Assembly: GCA_029844215.1 (NCBI GenBank)
Contig: CM056724.1
Location: 88,555,093 to 88,619,092 of the forward strand
DNA from: Przewalskia tangutica
Taxonomy: Eukaryota > Streptophyta > Magnoliopsida > Solanales > Solanaceae
Direction: 5' to 3'
DNA: 64,000 bases
Position numbers and translations under genes: made by a program. This document shows positions 1 to 10,307 of this stretch, in pieces. A model generated the notes under the pieces. That model was not told the origin of the DNA, did not search any database, and saw only the letters and a list, made by a program, of their open reading frames with translations. How positions within the stretch are numbered: the first letter of the stretch is position 1; every line of letters starts with the position of its first letter.

Positions 1-448
1 AGGAAAATTTGGAGTCTACGATATCATGCATTGACTAGCCTGTCAGTAATTACATCCTCTCAATTGGTTGGACCCAAGTGAATGTTCAAAGCATCCCAAA
101 GACCCAAACAATTGTATGGTAACTCCAATTTTGAGAAGAAGAGAATTCGGTCAGTTGATTGACATTTTACTTCCAAATTTTTTCCGTATTTTACTTCTTC
201 AATGATATGATATGATCGAGCATGTTGTGCTTGAATGGTCGATCACTGCCATATATATATATATGTATAGTGAGTAAAGAGAGGTAATGTTTTTGAAGAA
301 AAATGACTATTTGTTTTCTTCATTTACTGCTACTATTCAATATTGCCCACACTGCCTCACAAGTCAAACCTCTTCATTGCTTCCGCAGTTACATTTCAGC
401 AATAAATCGATTTGTATTTCTAACTTAGTGCTGCTATAACTATTCGTG
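1..448. other. AT-rich intergenic sequence
   Basis: No gene or recognisable transposon is seen. There is a short (AT)n run near 252-265. It may be distal flank of the gene at 2.5 kb or of an unseen upstream gene. Confidence 0.5.
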
Positions 449-780
449 GTAAAGAATGTATATTGAGTCTAACTCAACCTCAAAAGCTAGTTTTTAGGGT
501 GAGGATTGTGCAAGTCCATATAAGGAGTTCATGTTCCTATTTTATTTCCGATGTGAGACTTTTAACACTCTCCACACGCACAAACCTCGTTAACTGGAGC
601 GTGGACAATATAATTTAGGGGCTCAACATCGGTGAACAAAAAATTAAAATGGGTCTGGCTCTGATATCATGTAAAGAATAGATATTGCGCCTAACTGAAC
701 CTCAAAAATTAATTTTTAAAATGAGAATTATTGAAGTCTATATTTTCATTCATTTTCCAATGTGAGACTTTTAATATTCG
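449..780 (-). mobile_element. TRIM-like remnant (two diverged direct repeats)
   Basis: Two related segments lie in direct orientation, at about 449-565 and 672-776. Both start with GTAAAGAAT and both contain CTAACT.AACCTCAAAA and a TGTGAGACTTTTAA block. Just before the second copy is GGCTCTGATATCATG, which resembles the complement of an initiator-Met tRNA primer-binding site (TGGTATCAGAGCC). This is the arrangement of a small terminal-repeat element read on the minus strand. The copies are strongly diverged, so this is an old remnant and no target duplication is claimed. Confidence 0.5.
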
Positions 781-956
781 TGGCTTTCACAAGTCACAAC
801 TCTTCATATTCTCCACCAAATAGTAATAATAATGAGGAAAGACAAATTAAGAGTACCTAATTTTCTGATGTTTTTTTAAATATAAAATAAGGAAAAAGTT
901 CAAATTTGAGAAAATAGATAAATATAAATGGTGGCTATAGAGAAATGACTCATCAT

Positions 957-1121
957 CAGTGGCGGATGTATGTAAAGCACGGTGGTGCATTTGCACCACC
1001 AGAATTTCCATTTTTTTTCCATCTCTACCCAGAAAATTTTTCCAGATTTTTTTTTCCTACGCAAAAAAATATTACTTCGTATGTTTGCACCACCAAAATT
1101 TGGTGGCTGGATCCGCCACTG
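957..1121. mobile_element. hAT-type MITE, 165 bp, with 8-bp target duplication
   Basis: The segment has perfect 11-bp terminal inverted repeats (CAGTGGCGGAT at the left, ATCCGCCACTG at the right). It is flanked by the perfect direct repeat CTCATCAT at 949-956 and 1122-1129. An 8-bp duplication is the hallmark of hAT elements. Inside, GCACCACCA near both ends extends the symmetry. There is no coding capacity. Confidence 0.85.
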
Positions 1122-1143
1122 CTCATCATCTTATCTATACACT

Positions 1144-1349
1144 TTTTTTTTTTTTGACGAAGGAACCCGCAGCCGCTACTCTTTCGAGTGCGCACAGGGT
1201 AAACCCCGACCGACGCAGAGTCGCAAACCACGCCACCATGTAAACCACACTGCAAGCCACGTGTGACAGCTCAACCAAAGGTTTATGCAGGGATCGAACT
1301 CGTGACTGCGGTCCCGCTCTTCGCTACACCAACTCACCACTCGCGTTTA
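1144..1349 (-). mobile_element. tRNA-derived SINE-like element
   Basis: Read on the minus strand it starts near GAGTGGTGAGTTGGTGTAGC (A-box-like) followed by CGAGTTCGATCCCTG (B-box-like), the spacing of an internal RNA polymerase III promoter. It ends in an A-tract, seen as T12 at about 1144-1155 on the plus strand. It is not a tRNA gene because the cloverleaf cannot be completed. Confidence 0.55.
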
Positions 1350-1379
1350 AAACTTTGAGGGTTAACTTTTTATAATAGC

Positions 1380-1583
1380 CATCCCCACCGCATCATCGCG
1401 GCTCCACACATGAAACCCCACCTCCATCCCGCCCTACGAATTGGTACCGCAAGGCTGCGGTGAGCAATGGAGGATTTTTATGAGGCTTGGTTCTAGTCTC
1501 GCTGGTCATGGGAATCGAACTCGAGACCCAAGGCAGCAATACCCTTAGTGTAATGACCACTTGGCCAAACACCTCGGATTATC
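1380..1583 (-). mobile_element. tRNA-derived SINE-like element
   Basis: On the minus strand the sequence begins near 1583 with GTGTTTGGCCAAGTGGTCAT (A-box) and carries GGTCTCGAGTTCGATTCCC (B-box) about 30 bases later. A tRNA-unrelated body then runs towards 1380. It lies back to back with the SINE at 1144-1349. The family name is uncertain. Confidence 0.55.
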
Positions 1584-1769
1584 TATACACTTGTAAAGTT
1601 ATTTTATAGCCTTTTGAATTTGTTGCGAAAGGAAGTTTCAAACGTATGATAATAAGCAATAGTGATCGTGGGTTGATTCAGATTTCAGACTAAGACAAAG
1701 GTTATTTAGGCAATGCTACATTTATTGTATGGGTCATTTAATAAACAATTGTTATTATACTTTGTCTGA

Positions 1770-1888
1770 ACATCTCCCGAACTCTACCTACAAAGGTGGA
1801 GGTAGAATTTATGTACATTCTATTCTCCATGACGTCACGGTATGAAATTTCACTGAGTATGTTATTGTTGATGTTGTTGTTGTTGTTA
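1770..1888 (+). mobile_element. TS-type SINE, diverged
   Basis: It matches the Solanaceae TS SINE pattern from memory: an AAGGTGGAGGTA block, TGTACATTCTA, then TTTCACTGAGTATGTT and a 3' tail of TTG repeats (about 1861-1888). It is more diverged than the copies at 5.2, 7.2 and 16.1 kb. Confidence 0.65.
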
Positions 1889-2146
1889 GGTCAGTAGAAT
1901 AAAAAAATGCAATAAAAATGAAAAAAAATGCCAAAAAAGGAAGAAAAAAGATAAATGCAAGTGGTTGTCATAAGAGATGTCACATCAACTTGTCTATTTG
2001 ATTATACACTTTATACAAGATTTAATACATTATGTATAATTATGTTTTTTCCCCAAATATAATATGTGTATTAAATTATACCCTTGACATAAATATTTTC
2101 TAAAGTTATATATATTTTTTAAAATATTTCCTTCTTTTATTCATAT

Positions 2147-2316
2147 TTCTTCCGTCTCAATTTATGTGGCACCTTTGACAACTATTTGATGGCACCACTC
2201 TTTTTTTACCTTTATTATGAAGAAAAATCAGCGATGGTAGGCACTATAGTAAAGTTAATTTGATAAATATAACAAATTATTTCTTAAATTTTTGTCTCCG
2301 AACATAAATTAGGAGG
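2147..2316. mobile_element. Stowaway-like MITE near the promoter
   Basis: The left end reads CTTCCGTCTCAATTTATGTGG and the right end, reversed, reads CCTCCTAATTTATGTTCGG. These are diverged terminal inverted repeats of a common plant MITE type. The copy lies about 100-200 bp upstream of the likely transcription start of the RRM gene, so it forms part of the promoter region. Confidence 0.55.
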
Positions 2317-2438
2317 TTTAGATTACTTTAGTCCATACAAGACAAAAATGTTAGAAGTATAGGATACGACATCAAGGCACAAAGTAACAATTCCCCGAAC
2401 CCTCTCTCCAGAGAATTAGGGTTTCTTCACTCTTTCAG

Positions 2439-2527
2439 GTAATATTATCTCCCTAATTTTGCTTTAAAATTAAGCTTATTTGAGTTCATAACAACTAACC
2501 CTAACCCTAGATGTTGTTTAGATTAAG
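2439..2527 (+). other. Probable 5'-UTR intron of the RRM gene
   Basis: A donor (TTTCAG|GTAATATT) at 2439 and an acceptor (GATTAAG|GT) ending at 2527 lie just upstream of the ATG at 2530. Acceptors at 2510 or 2520 are also possible. The 5'-UTR exon would include the AGAATTAGGGTTTCTTC segment at about 2412-2428. This is inferred from splice-site sequence only. Confidence 0.5.
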
Positions 2528-2529
2528 GT

Positions 2530-4533
2530 ATGGATGATGATGATAATGAAGGTCCAGTTGAGCAGTTCCATAGGAATGAAGCGATTTCTGCTGTTGCAGA
2601 TGATGCCTTTCTTGTTGAAGAAGAAGATGATGATTATGAAGATCTTTATAATGATGTTAATGTTGGTGACAACTTTCTTCAATCATTTCGTAATAAAAAT
2701 GAGGATTTAGTAGTATCTACTAGGAATGATGATCAGGTGGTGGTGGTGGAAAGGAAGCTTGAGGCTGCTCCTCCGCAGCAGCCACAAGTGGTGGTGGAGA
2801 GTGTCGATGTGGGAAAAAAGGAGGATGTAGTGTCTGTAGGTGCAGTTGGGTCTGGTCCATCCGGTGTTGGTGCTGCTGGTGGGTTTAGGGTTGAGTTGAG
2901 TCAACCGTCGAGTAAGATGAGTGATTTGCCAGAGCGGATTATGGTGAGTAGTAACGTAGTACCGAATCAGGTGGTGGTTCAACAGCCTCATGGTGGTGTT
3001 GGAAATGCGGGTAATGTTGGAAATTTGGGAAATGATAATTTGGTTAGGCAAGGAGGGGTTAATGTGAACGTGAACATGAACGGGGCGGGTAATGTTGTTG
3101 CTGGAGTTGGTGGTGGAGGAGGAGCGACGATTCTTTTTGTTGGTGATTTGCATTGGTGGACAACGGATGCTGAGTTGGAGGGTGAGTTGAGCAAGTATGG
3201 ACTTGTGAAGGAGGTGAAATTTTTTGAAGAAAAAGCTAGTGGGAAGTCTAAAGGATATTGTCAGGTTGAGTTTCATGATTCCTCAGCTGCTACAGCTTGC
3301 AAGGAAGGTATGAATGGACATGTTGTCAATGGGCGGCCATGTGTGGTCGCCTTTGCATCATCACCGTATAATGTGAAGAGGATGGGTGAGGCTCAGGTGA
3401 ATCGAGGTCAACAGACCGCCCAAACTACTGTTCCCCAAGCAAGGCGAGGGCCGCCTGGTGACGCTGCTGGTAAAATTGGAAATAACAACGCTCCTACTGG
3501 TGGTAATTATCAAGGTGGTGGTGGAGATGGCAACAGGGGTGGTTATGGTAGAGGAGGTTGGGGTAGAGGAGGTCCTCAAAATATGGGAAATCGGGGTCCT
3601 GTGGGTCCTATGAGACACAGGCCTAGTGGGATTGGTGGAAGGGGGATGATGGGAAACGGTGGAGGTGGATTTGGACAAGTTATGGGTGGTGCACCTCCAC
3701 TTATGCATCCTCAAACAATGATGGGTCAAGGCTTTGATCCTGCTTTTGGAGGGCCTATGGGGAGAATGGGTGGTTATGGAGGATTTCCTGGTGGTCCAGC
3801 CCCACCATTTCCTGGTATGTTGTCAAATTTTCCACCTGTTGGAGGAGTTGGGATGCCTGGAGTAGCTCCTCACGTAAATCCTGCATTCTTTGGTAGAGGT
3901 ATGCCAATGAATGGTATGGGAATGATGCCAGGTGCTGGTATGGAAGGGCCTAACATGGGGATGTGGTCTGATCCTAATGCGGGTGGATGGGCTGGCGGCG
4001 AGCATGGTGGTAGAGCAGGAGAGTCAAGTTATGCAGAAGAAGCTGGGTCTGATCATCAGTATGGAGAAGTAACTCACGATAGAGGGGCTTGGCCTAATAA
4101 CTTGAAAGATAAAGACAGAGGATCAGAGCGTGATTGGTCTGGTTCTACAGAGAGAAAACACCGAGATGGCAGAGAACCTTCCTATGATAGAGACATGGCT
4201 CGTGAAAAGGATCGAGGGCATGATCACGATTGGTCAGAGAATAGATACCGAGATGATAGAGATGTCCCACGAGACAGGGAGAGGGACAGGGTTCGTGAAC
4301 GTTCTCGAGAACGAGGGCGTGATCGTGAGAGTCATCGAGATCGTCATAGGGATGACAGAGACAGATATGCTTATCATCATAGGTACAAGGACCGTGAACA
4401 AGAATATGATGATGAAGACAGAGGAAGATCATCAAGGGGACGCAGCAAATCACGATTATCACATGAGGAAGATCATCGGTCTAGGTCAAGGGATGCTGAT
4501 TATGGAAAGAGGCGGCGTATAACTTCTGAGTGA
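2530..4533 (+). CDS. RRM and RS-like domain protein, CFIm68/CPSF6-like
   Basis: This is an uninterrupted 667-codon frame. Residues 1-60 are acidic. A single RRM spans about 199-278, with RNP2 ILFVGDL at 201-207 and RNP1 KGYCQVEF at 241-248. The stretch HWWTTDAEL after RNP2 and KFFEEKASGKSKG before RNP1 resemble the RRM of CPSF6, the large subunit of cleavage factor I, which helps choose poly(A) sites in pre-mRNA. Residues 300-490 are rich in Gly, Met and Pro. Residues from about 515 to the end are rich in Arg paired with Asp, Glu and Ser, the nuclear RS-like tail expected for the family. The first ATG after a plausible 5'-UTR intron is used as start. Length is similar to or longer than animal CPSF6. 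It could instead be another RRM/RS protein of unknown role, but the WWTTD motif favours the CFI assignment. Confidence 0.85.
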   Translation: MDDDDNEGPVEQFHRNEAISAVADDAFLVEEEDDDYEDLYNDVNVGDNFLQSFRNKNEDLVVSTRNDDQVVVVERKLEAAPPQQPQVVVESVDVGKKEDVVSVGAVGSGPSGVGAAGGFRVELSQPSSKMSDLPERIMVSSNVVPNQVVVQQPHGGVGNAGNVGNLGNDNLVRQGGVNVNVNMNGAGNVVAGVGGGGGATILFVGDLHWWTTDAELEGELSKYGLVKEVKFFEEKASGKSKGYCQVEFHDSSAATACKEGMNGHVVNGRPCVVAFASSPYNVKRMGEAQVNRGQQTAQTTVPQARRGPPGDAAGKIGNNNAPTGGNYQGGGGDGNRGGYGRGGWGRGGPQNMGNRGPVGPMRHRPSGIGGRGMMGNGGGGFGQVMGGAPPLMHPQTMMGQGFDPAFGGPMGRMGGYGGFPGGPAPPFPGMLSNFPPVGGVGMPGVAPHVNPAFFGRGMPMNGMGMMPGAGMEGPNMGMWSDPNAGGWAGGEHGGRAGESSYAEEAGSDHQYGEVTHDRGAWPNNLKDKDRGSERDWSGSTERKHRDGREPSYDRDMAREKDRGHDHDWSENRYRDDRDVPRDRERDRVRERSRERGRDRESHRDRHRDDRDRYAYHHRYKDREQEYDDEDRGRSSRGRSKSRLSHEEDHRSRSRDADYGKRRRITSE

Positions 4534-5170
4534 TCTGCAGGCTTGCCTGCATATTTCAAGGATACTTCAGAATGAGATCTCAATTAGGAGCTAATCCACT
4601 GAGAGTTTGCCATGTGTATTCAGGCTTTCTACTGAGAGGCTTCCTTGCTACCTGCCTTCTTCAAACATCTGCTCTCTGAAATGTTCTTCACACAAATGTT
4701 GATGCTCTTTCAGTGTTCTTGTTAAAGGATTGCTGGACTTTAAGCACTAAGAAGTAAGTTCACAACTCCTCTTACATTGAATTAGTGCTTTTGGTAATGA
4801 GTGTTATCTGTGTTTGCTGTTTCCCTGTTTAGGAGGATGTTCTTTGTCTGAAGGCCTTCTCAAGCACGACCACTATCATGTGCTGTTTGCCTGGGCTTGT
4901 CTGGGCTAGTTGGGAGGGGACTACCATTAATTAACCAAAGTTTTCACTGTTTGACGCTGGTCATTCATGGAAAGCGCTTTCCTTAGTCTTGTAATATAAT
5001 TCTATGGGCTAAAGCTGAACTGTTTTTTGTCTTTTCGATTCGGTGTAAAGAGAACTGTATAGAGGATGCTGAATCACTTGTAGGTTTTTTTTGATTCCTT
5101 ATAATTTAGAAAATCTTTTATGTTCTGTAATTGTTTTTACTGCAAGTACCATCTTGGTATTGAATTTAGC

Positions 5171-5275
5171 CGAGGGTCTCTCGGAAACCGCCGTTTTACC
5201 TACCAAGGTAGAGGTAAGGTCTGCGTACACTCTACCCTCTACCCTGCCCAGACCCTCACTGGATATGTTGTATTA
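5171..5275 (+). mobile_element. TS-type SINE, 3' part
   Basis: The segment contains GAGGGTCTCTCGGAAACCGC, CCAAGGTAGAGGTAAGGTC, TGCGTACACTCTACCCT, CCCAGACCC and CTGGATATGTTGT in the order of the Solanaceae TS SINE body. The tRNA-like 5' head is missing. It lies downstream of the RRM coding region. Confidence 0.75.
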
Positions 5276-5765
5276 TTATGAATTAAAAAAGAAGATTGAT
5301 ATTAACTTTATGTAGAATCTAACTTCATAAGAAAGTGACTGATAAAATAAAAACCATAAGAAAGTGGATGTTTCTTGGGGAAGTGTCATGTTGCTCATTC
5401 AATTCTATAAGTTATAACAGCATAGATATCTTTTGTAAACCATCAGTTTTCTTTGTTGTTAGGTGATATCCTTCAAGCTGATGTATGTCTAGTTACTGGT
5501 ATTTGGGAAATTTGAAAAACATATGGCCTTCTGTACACCCTGCGAGGCTGTCAAATATCACAACATATTTGTTAGCTACTCAAGAAGAACCCTAACAGAC
5601 TGCCAGTTACTCCTTTGTTAAAAAGAGCTATTGTTAAAAAGGGCTATAATTAACATTTCTCTCAGGTTCTTCCACTAGGTAGGGAATCTGAATAGCATGT
5701 GATGCATTTCCAATATAAGCTTGAGTTTTTCTAGTAGTTTTAGCAGAAATAGTGTTCTAATATAT

Positions 5766-6455
5766 ACTCCCATCCGTGCCAATTTATGTGGTTGTGCTTG
5801 ACTAGGCACAAAGTTTTAAGAAAGAAAGGAAAACCAGTTTGACTAAACTGGGTCATGCCTGAAATCAAGGAGGCCTACGTCAGTTGGATTTCTTGAAAAG
5901 AAAGATAATTCAATCAGGAAAATCTGGAGAATGATCCAAACTACTCCCTTTTCGTGCGTTTAGGATGAGAGGAATTGAAGATGTTTTAATGGAATATCAA
6001 CTCCAAATTCTCTCAAGGCTAGATGTCTTTTGAATTTATGCCGTTGGAATAGCTTGTCTCCTGTGGACTCCCATGTCAAACTCTTGGATTTCTTAAGCTC
6101 CTTATACATAGCATAAGACTCATTGTAACAGAGCTAACAATCTCTCTCTTTTGTACTTATCTTTTGTAATTACCTATCTTCTTGATGCCATTGTAAAAGA
6201 GCTAATAGTGTCTCTCATTTGTACTTACGCATCTTGATGCTTTCTATAATACTGCTTACTTCGTAGAAATAGATAGGAAGATTTTGTAAAATTGTGATAA
6301 AAAACAAGTCAAAACATTTATTTGGCTATAAATCATCTCTTTAACAACAATTAAAAAATCATCTCATTAAGGTGGGAAGTTTAAAGTTAAATTGTTTCTA
6401 AACAAGTATGACATTTTTCTTGGGATGCCACATAAATTGGGGGACTGGAGGGAGT
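5766..6455. mobile_element. MITE of about 0.69 kb with Stowaway-like ends
   Basis: The left end ACTCCCATCCGTGCC plus AATTTATGTGG is mirrored by CCACATAAATT plus GGGGGACTGGAGGGAGT at the right end. The flanks carry TA-containing bases (TATAT on the left, TATTT on the right), in keeping with a TA target duplication. There is no open frame of note. It includes a repeated GAGCTAA segment near 6130 and 6197. Confidence 0.6.
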
Positions 6456-7170
6456 TATTTTTATATCTTAGTAAGTACTCTCTGTTTTGTTTTTGTTTTT
6501 TGGAATAATGATGGCCTGAGATGATTTTAATTTGAGAAACATGGTTAGTAAGTATACGTATAGCCGACCCCAACTTGCTTGGTAATGATGATTTTTTTTT
6601 GTTGAGAAGGTAACATATTTGTATAGTGATAGAAGATTGAACTTCCACTTCAAAACTCTGGAAGTCAGCCATAATTACAATGTGACGTTCGCAGATGTCC
6701 CTGCCATCCTACATCTTCTTACAAGGAATGTAAAACATAAAAAATGAGCATGATCTTTTTAGTACATCCCTTTACACCAAAAGTAGTTGTGTGCTAATTA
6801 GACTTGAATTTTGATCTTTTCCACATGAGACTGGTTGTAGTTTCGATCTTGATTATTCGTTTTCCGCAAGGTATTGATTACCAATGTTCTTTGTTTCTTG
6901 TGATTATAGCTTGGAGGACATAGAGCAAGCTGTTGGAAGAAGTATGGAAGAAACCCCTTGAAGCTTCTGCCTGAGGGAGCATGTTATATTACATGGTGTT
7001 ACCTCTCAGTGAAGTGGATTGCCAGTGGAACCTTTTATCTCAGTCTTAAGCCTCTTTTTTCATTTATGTTTTAGTTGAATGTGACTTGAATAATCCAATG
7101 TTTTGTGACTTGAATTTGCTGTAAGCTGATAGATTATCATAGACATTTTCTATTTGATGTAATGTGTTAG

Positions 7171-7250
7171 GAGGTGAGGTCTGTGTACATTCTACCCTCC
7201 CCAGACCCCACATTGTGGGATTTCACTGGGTATGTTGTTGTTGTTGTTGT
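7171..7250 (+). mobile_element. TS-type SINE, 3' fragment
   Basis: The fragment reads GAGGTGAGGTCTGTGTACAT, CTACCCTCCCCAGACCCCAC, TGTGGGATTTCACTGGGTATG and a (TTG)n tail to about 7247. Only the last 80 bp or so of the SINE is present. Confidence 0.75.
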
Positions 7251-8619
7251 GTTAGGAGGATTTGACACACAGGTTGGCGCCGATCTCTGCTCCTTTCTTG
7301 CTCTGGCGTTTGTTGTACTAATCATTTCTCTTTGTATCATCTTTTTTTCGTTTTTGACCCAGTTTTTTGTAGGGCATATGATGTTGTTTAGCGCTCTCTT
7401 CTTCTGCAAGTGTACATAGAATTTTCTTGTTATAAGTTTTTGAGAAGTGTACATGGAATACTAACAATGAAATAGTTCCAGTCATTCTAGATAAGCTCTG
7501 TATAATCGTACTATTTGTTTGTGTTGTGTCTACTTGTATGTTCTTTGTCTGTGGACTCTGTGTAACTTGTAAAACAATGTTTCATGTGCACATTAGATGG
7601 CATTGTGCATAGCTATACATATTATTTTCTATGGAGCAAACTCAAGGATTTTGTGTCCTTATATATATATATATAAACCAGAAAAAGTGTGATTACGAAA
7701 TAATGTGTTGCATTTTTGTCCCTGAATTGTTTTTGTGCAATTTTCTTTTGCTCTTTGATTGTTGATAATAGCATCCTGTAGAAATAAATCAGAAAGGTGT
7801 AAGTTTATGAAATAATGTGTTGCGTTTTTTGCCCCTTAATTTTTTTGCGCAGTTCTCTTTTGCTCTTTGATTCTTGAATTGGCATCTTTCAGCAAGTGAT
7901 TCTAACCATATCTAATTGATAGTCAAGTACTAACCAATTGAATATTACTACACACTATGGAGTGATGGATTGTTTTGGTGCTCGTCTTAATACCTTTAAT
8001 TACAATTTACAATTACCACACAATCAAGCTTCTCATGTTTATAGCGTAGGCTATGTATAAACATACTGGTAAAATTCACAAATGACCACTTTACAACCTC
8101 CTGTAATTGAAAAACAATACACTAAAGCTTCACTTCACAACATAATTTTCAAAGACATCTGAAAAGTGATTAATGTACTCTCTGGATTATAAAAAGGAAA
8201 TATTTAAAACAATTAGTGTCCACGTAAGCAATGATAAAAATATCCTATCCAAATTCCAAACCTACCATACCCCAATATAAGATGCAGACGTCCCTGATCT
8301 TTTGGCTAAACCAACAACCAATAACATGCTTCCCCGTATTAACCACTATGCCATTTTTTTAACACCATTTTAATCCAACGGACCTCATTATATTCTATCT
8401 TATCCTATCCTCAAAACTCTGTGCCCCGCTCTTTACTCTGCTTCTTCAACATAGTACCATTGAAGTTCTTGAGTTATGTAGCTTTCCTTGTTTTTTGTAA
8501 CAAAAATCCAAACTTAAAGTTCAAGTCTTTACCCTTTTTTTCCTTGTTATTCACTTCTGCAAATACTGTAGGTCTATAAGTATTGTCACTTTTGTACTGA
8601 TCATCAAGAAAATCTTATA
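7251..8619. other. Intergenic spacer and NF-YB upstream region
   Basis: AT-rich spacer with an (AT)n microsatellite at about 7659-7674. Two loosely similar segments at 7683-7755 and 7795-7870 (ATAATGTGTTGC, TTTGC.C, TTTTGCTCTTTGATT) look like an old duplication. A likely transcription start for NF-YB lies near 8400-8460 (TATATTCTATCTTATCC, then a pyrimidine-rich stretch), but this is a guess from composition. Confidence 0.35.
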
Positions 8620-8727
8620 ACATACTCAGTGAAATCACACAAAGTAGGTTCTGAGGACGGTAGAGTGTATGCAGATCTTACCTCTATTTTGAGAGAGATA
8701 GAGAGGTCATTTCCGATAGACCATTGT
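8620..8727 (-). mobile_element. TS-type SINE fragment in the NF-YB leader or promoter
   Basis: The reverse complement contains GGTCTATCGGAAATGACC, AGAGGTAAGATCTGCATACA, CTCTACCGTCCTCAGAAC and TTTCACTGAGTATGTT, the order of the TS SINE. It ends about 50 bp upstream of the NF-YB start codon, in antisense orientation to the gene. Confidence 0.7.
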
Positions 8728-8779
8728 CACACGCAAAATCATCAAGAAAAGCTTAAGGAACAAAATTGACAAGATATCA

Positions 8780-9337
8780 ATGGCAGATTCAGACAATGAA
8801 TCAGGAGGGCATAGAGATAACAGCAATATTGAGAGTTCATTGAGAGAGCAAGACAGGTTCCTTCCAATAGCAAATGTAAGCAGAATCATGAAGAAAGCAT
8901 TACCAGCGAACGCGAAAATATCAAAAGATGCTAAAGAGATAGTTCAAGAATGTGTTTCTGAATTCATCAGTTTTATAACAGGGGAAGCATCAGATAAGTG
9001 TCAGAGAGAGAAGAGGAAGACCATTAATGGTGATGATTTGATGTGGGCAATGACAACTCTTGGTTTCGAAGAATATATTGAGCCACTTAAGGTTTATTTG
9101 CAGAGATTTAGGGATTTAGAAGGGCAAAAAAGTGGCATGGTTGGAGAGAAAGATAGTGGTGGATCGGTGAATATGGGGGGTAGTTATGTGGAGGACTACG
9201 GCATGGTGATGATGGGTGGTCATCAGCATCATCAAGGACACGTGTACGGTACCAGATTGCATAATCAGACGGCTGAGAATGCTGCTGGAGTTGGTACTGC
9301 AGGGTCTCAGTTTCTTGATGTTGGGAAGCCAAAGTAG
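8780..9337 (+). CDS. NF-YB3: Nuclear factor Y subunit B (NF-YB2/NF-YB3-like)
   Basis: This is a 185-residue single-exon histone-fold protein. NF-YB pairs with NF-YC in a histone-like dimer and then binds CCAAT boxes with NF-YA; the dimer can also act with CONSTANS-type proteins in flowering control. The conserved core is at residues 24-113: REQDRFLPIANVSRIMKKAL at 22-41, AKISKDAKE at 45-53, the segment ending TGEASDKCQREKRK at 67-80, and INGDDLMWAMTTLGFE at 82-97. Lys49 in ISKDAKE is the non-LEC1 residue (LEC1 types have Asp). The N terminus MADSDNESGG fits the NF-YB2/NF-YB3 group. The C-terminal tail is Gly/His-rich (GGHQHHQGH). Met88 stands where most homologues I recall have Leu. The symbol is by resemblance; orthology within the NF-YB family needs a tree. 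Confidence 0.9.
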   Translation: MADSDNESGGHRDNSNIESSLREQDRFLPIANVSRIMKKALPANAKISKDAKEIVQECVSEFISFITGEASDKCQREKRKTINGDDLMWAMTTLGFEEYIEPLKVYLQRFRDLEGQKSGMVGEKDSGGSVNMGGSYVEDYGMVMMGGHQHHQGHVYGTRLHNQTAENAAGVGTAGSQFLDVGKPK

Positions 9338-10307
9338 AACATTAAATTTTGATGAAATATGATGACGATTAAATGGATGCAAGACAATGTGACAAACCCG
9401 GATTGGTAATTGTCTACTCATATAATTTGTTAGATTGACTTTCAACTTCCACAAATTTTGGTGTAGAAATGACGTTTTTCTTTGATAACCGACAAATTCC
9501 CCACAGCAATGGGTCAGTTCCTCGACATTGCAAGGTTCCGAACATATAATAAGTTTGTCTATGGCAAGGTTCGAAAATATAATATATCTCTAACTCACAC
9601 ATCACATATTGTGCTCTTACTAAGGCACACATCACATATTGTGCCCTTACTAAGGCACACAACACATTTCAAACACTCAACACAGCAAAAGCAAAGAGCG
9701 AATTGAAAACAACCTACAGTTTGACACTCGCAAATCACATTAACATTATCAAATTTATCCTCTACGTTGAATAATATTCTTTTCTACTTCATTTTAACCT
9801 TTTCAACACAAGATATTTTAGGTTTGCATGAAAGGAAATGGCCTAGGCAAACATTACTGTACAGTGAACCACTAGCCAATAGCTTATCCATTAACACATG
9901 TAGTTCCAAATTCCAGCACTAGTTAGCCTCAAGATATTGTAAGTTTCTCGACGATTTCAGGCTGAAAAATTCCTGCCCATAAAAAAGAAAACAGCCCTAC
10001 ATACACCCAAATGGATGTTGATTTTGACTACAGTACTTGTAATCCATGACCAGGGCAGCTAATTAAGTTTACAGGGAAAAAACTACAAATGTGTTTATAC
10101 AAGCAGTAATCTTGCACTGGGCTTAGGTATTTATAGTTCTACCATATCCTAGTCAAAGAGTTAAATCATAATAATACATTGACAATAGATTACAGCTGGT
10201 TGTGAACTCATATGGGCACCTGGAGGCACAAGTTCATGAGGAAGAGGTCAAATATTGAGACGGACAGTGTAGGCTACATTTCCCGTGATTACATTCTACT
10301 CAAGTTT
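9338..10307. other. Convergent spacer between NF-YB and DEK
   Basis: It holds the 3' UTR of NF-YB and, on the other strand, that of the DEK gene. A perfect-length 30-bp tandem duplication (two units with one mismatch, ATCACATATTGTGCTCTTAC and following bases) is at 9601-9660. No other gene is seen. Confidence 0.5.

Larger units (their letters stand above)
4534..7150 (+). other. 3' UTR and downstream region of the RRM gene
   Basis: No coding sequence is recognised. Possible transcript features are a donor at about 4754 (AGAAG|TAAGTT context) with an acceptor TGTTTAG ending near 4832, and another acceptor TTGTGATTATAG ending at 6909, followed by an exon-like GC-richer segment at about 6910-7040. 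AATATAATTC near 4993 could serve as an early polyadenylation signal, in which case the transcript ends near 5.0-5.1 kb. A TS SINE (5171-5275) and a MITE (5766-6455) sit inside the region. Confidence 0.35.

Noticed and set aside
945..1266. Several overlapping short frames
   Set aside because: They fall on a MITE with an 8-bp duplication and a neighbouring SINE.
1497..1583. tRNA gene on the minus strand
   Set aside because: A- and B-box motifs are present but the arms cannot be completed, and a SINE body follows.
2707..3276. 189-codon minus-strand frame opposite the RRM gene
   Set aside because: It is a His/Asn/Thr-rich shadow of the Gly/Val-rich coding strand.
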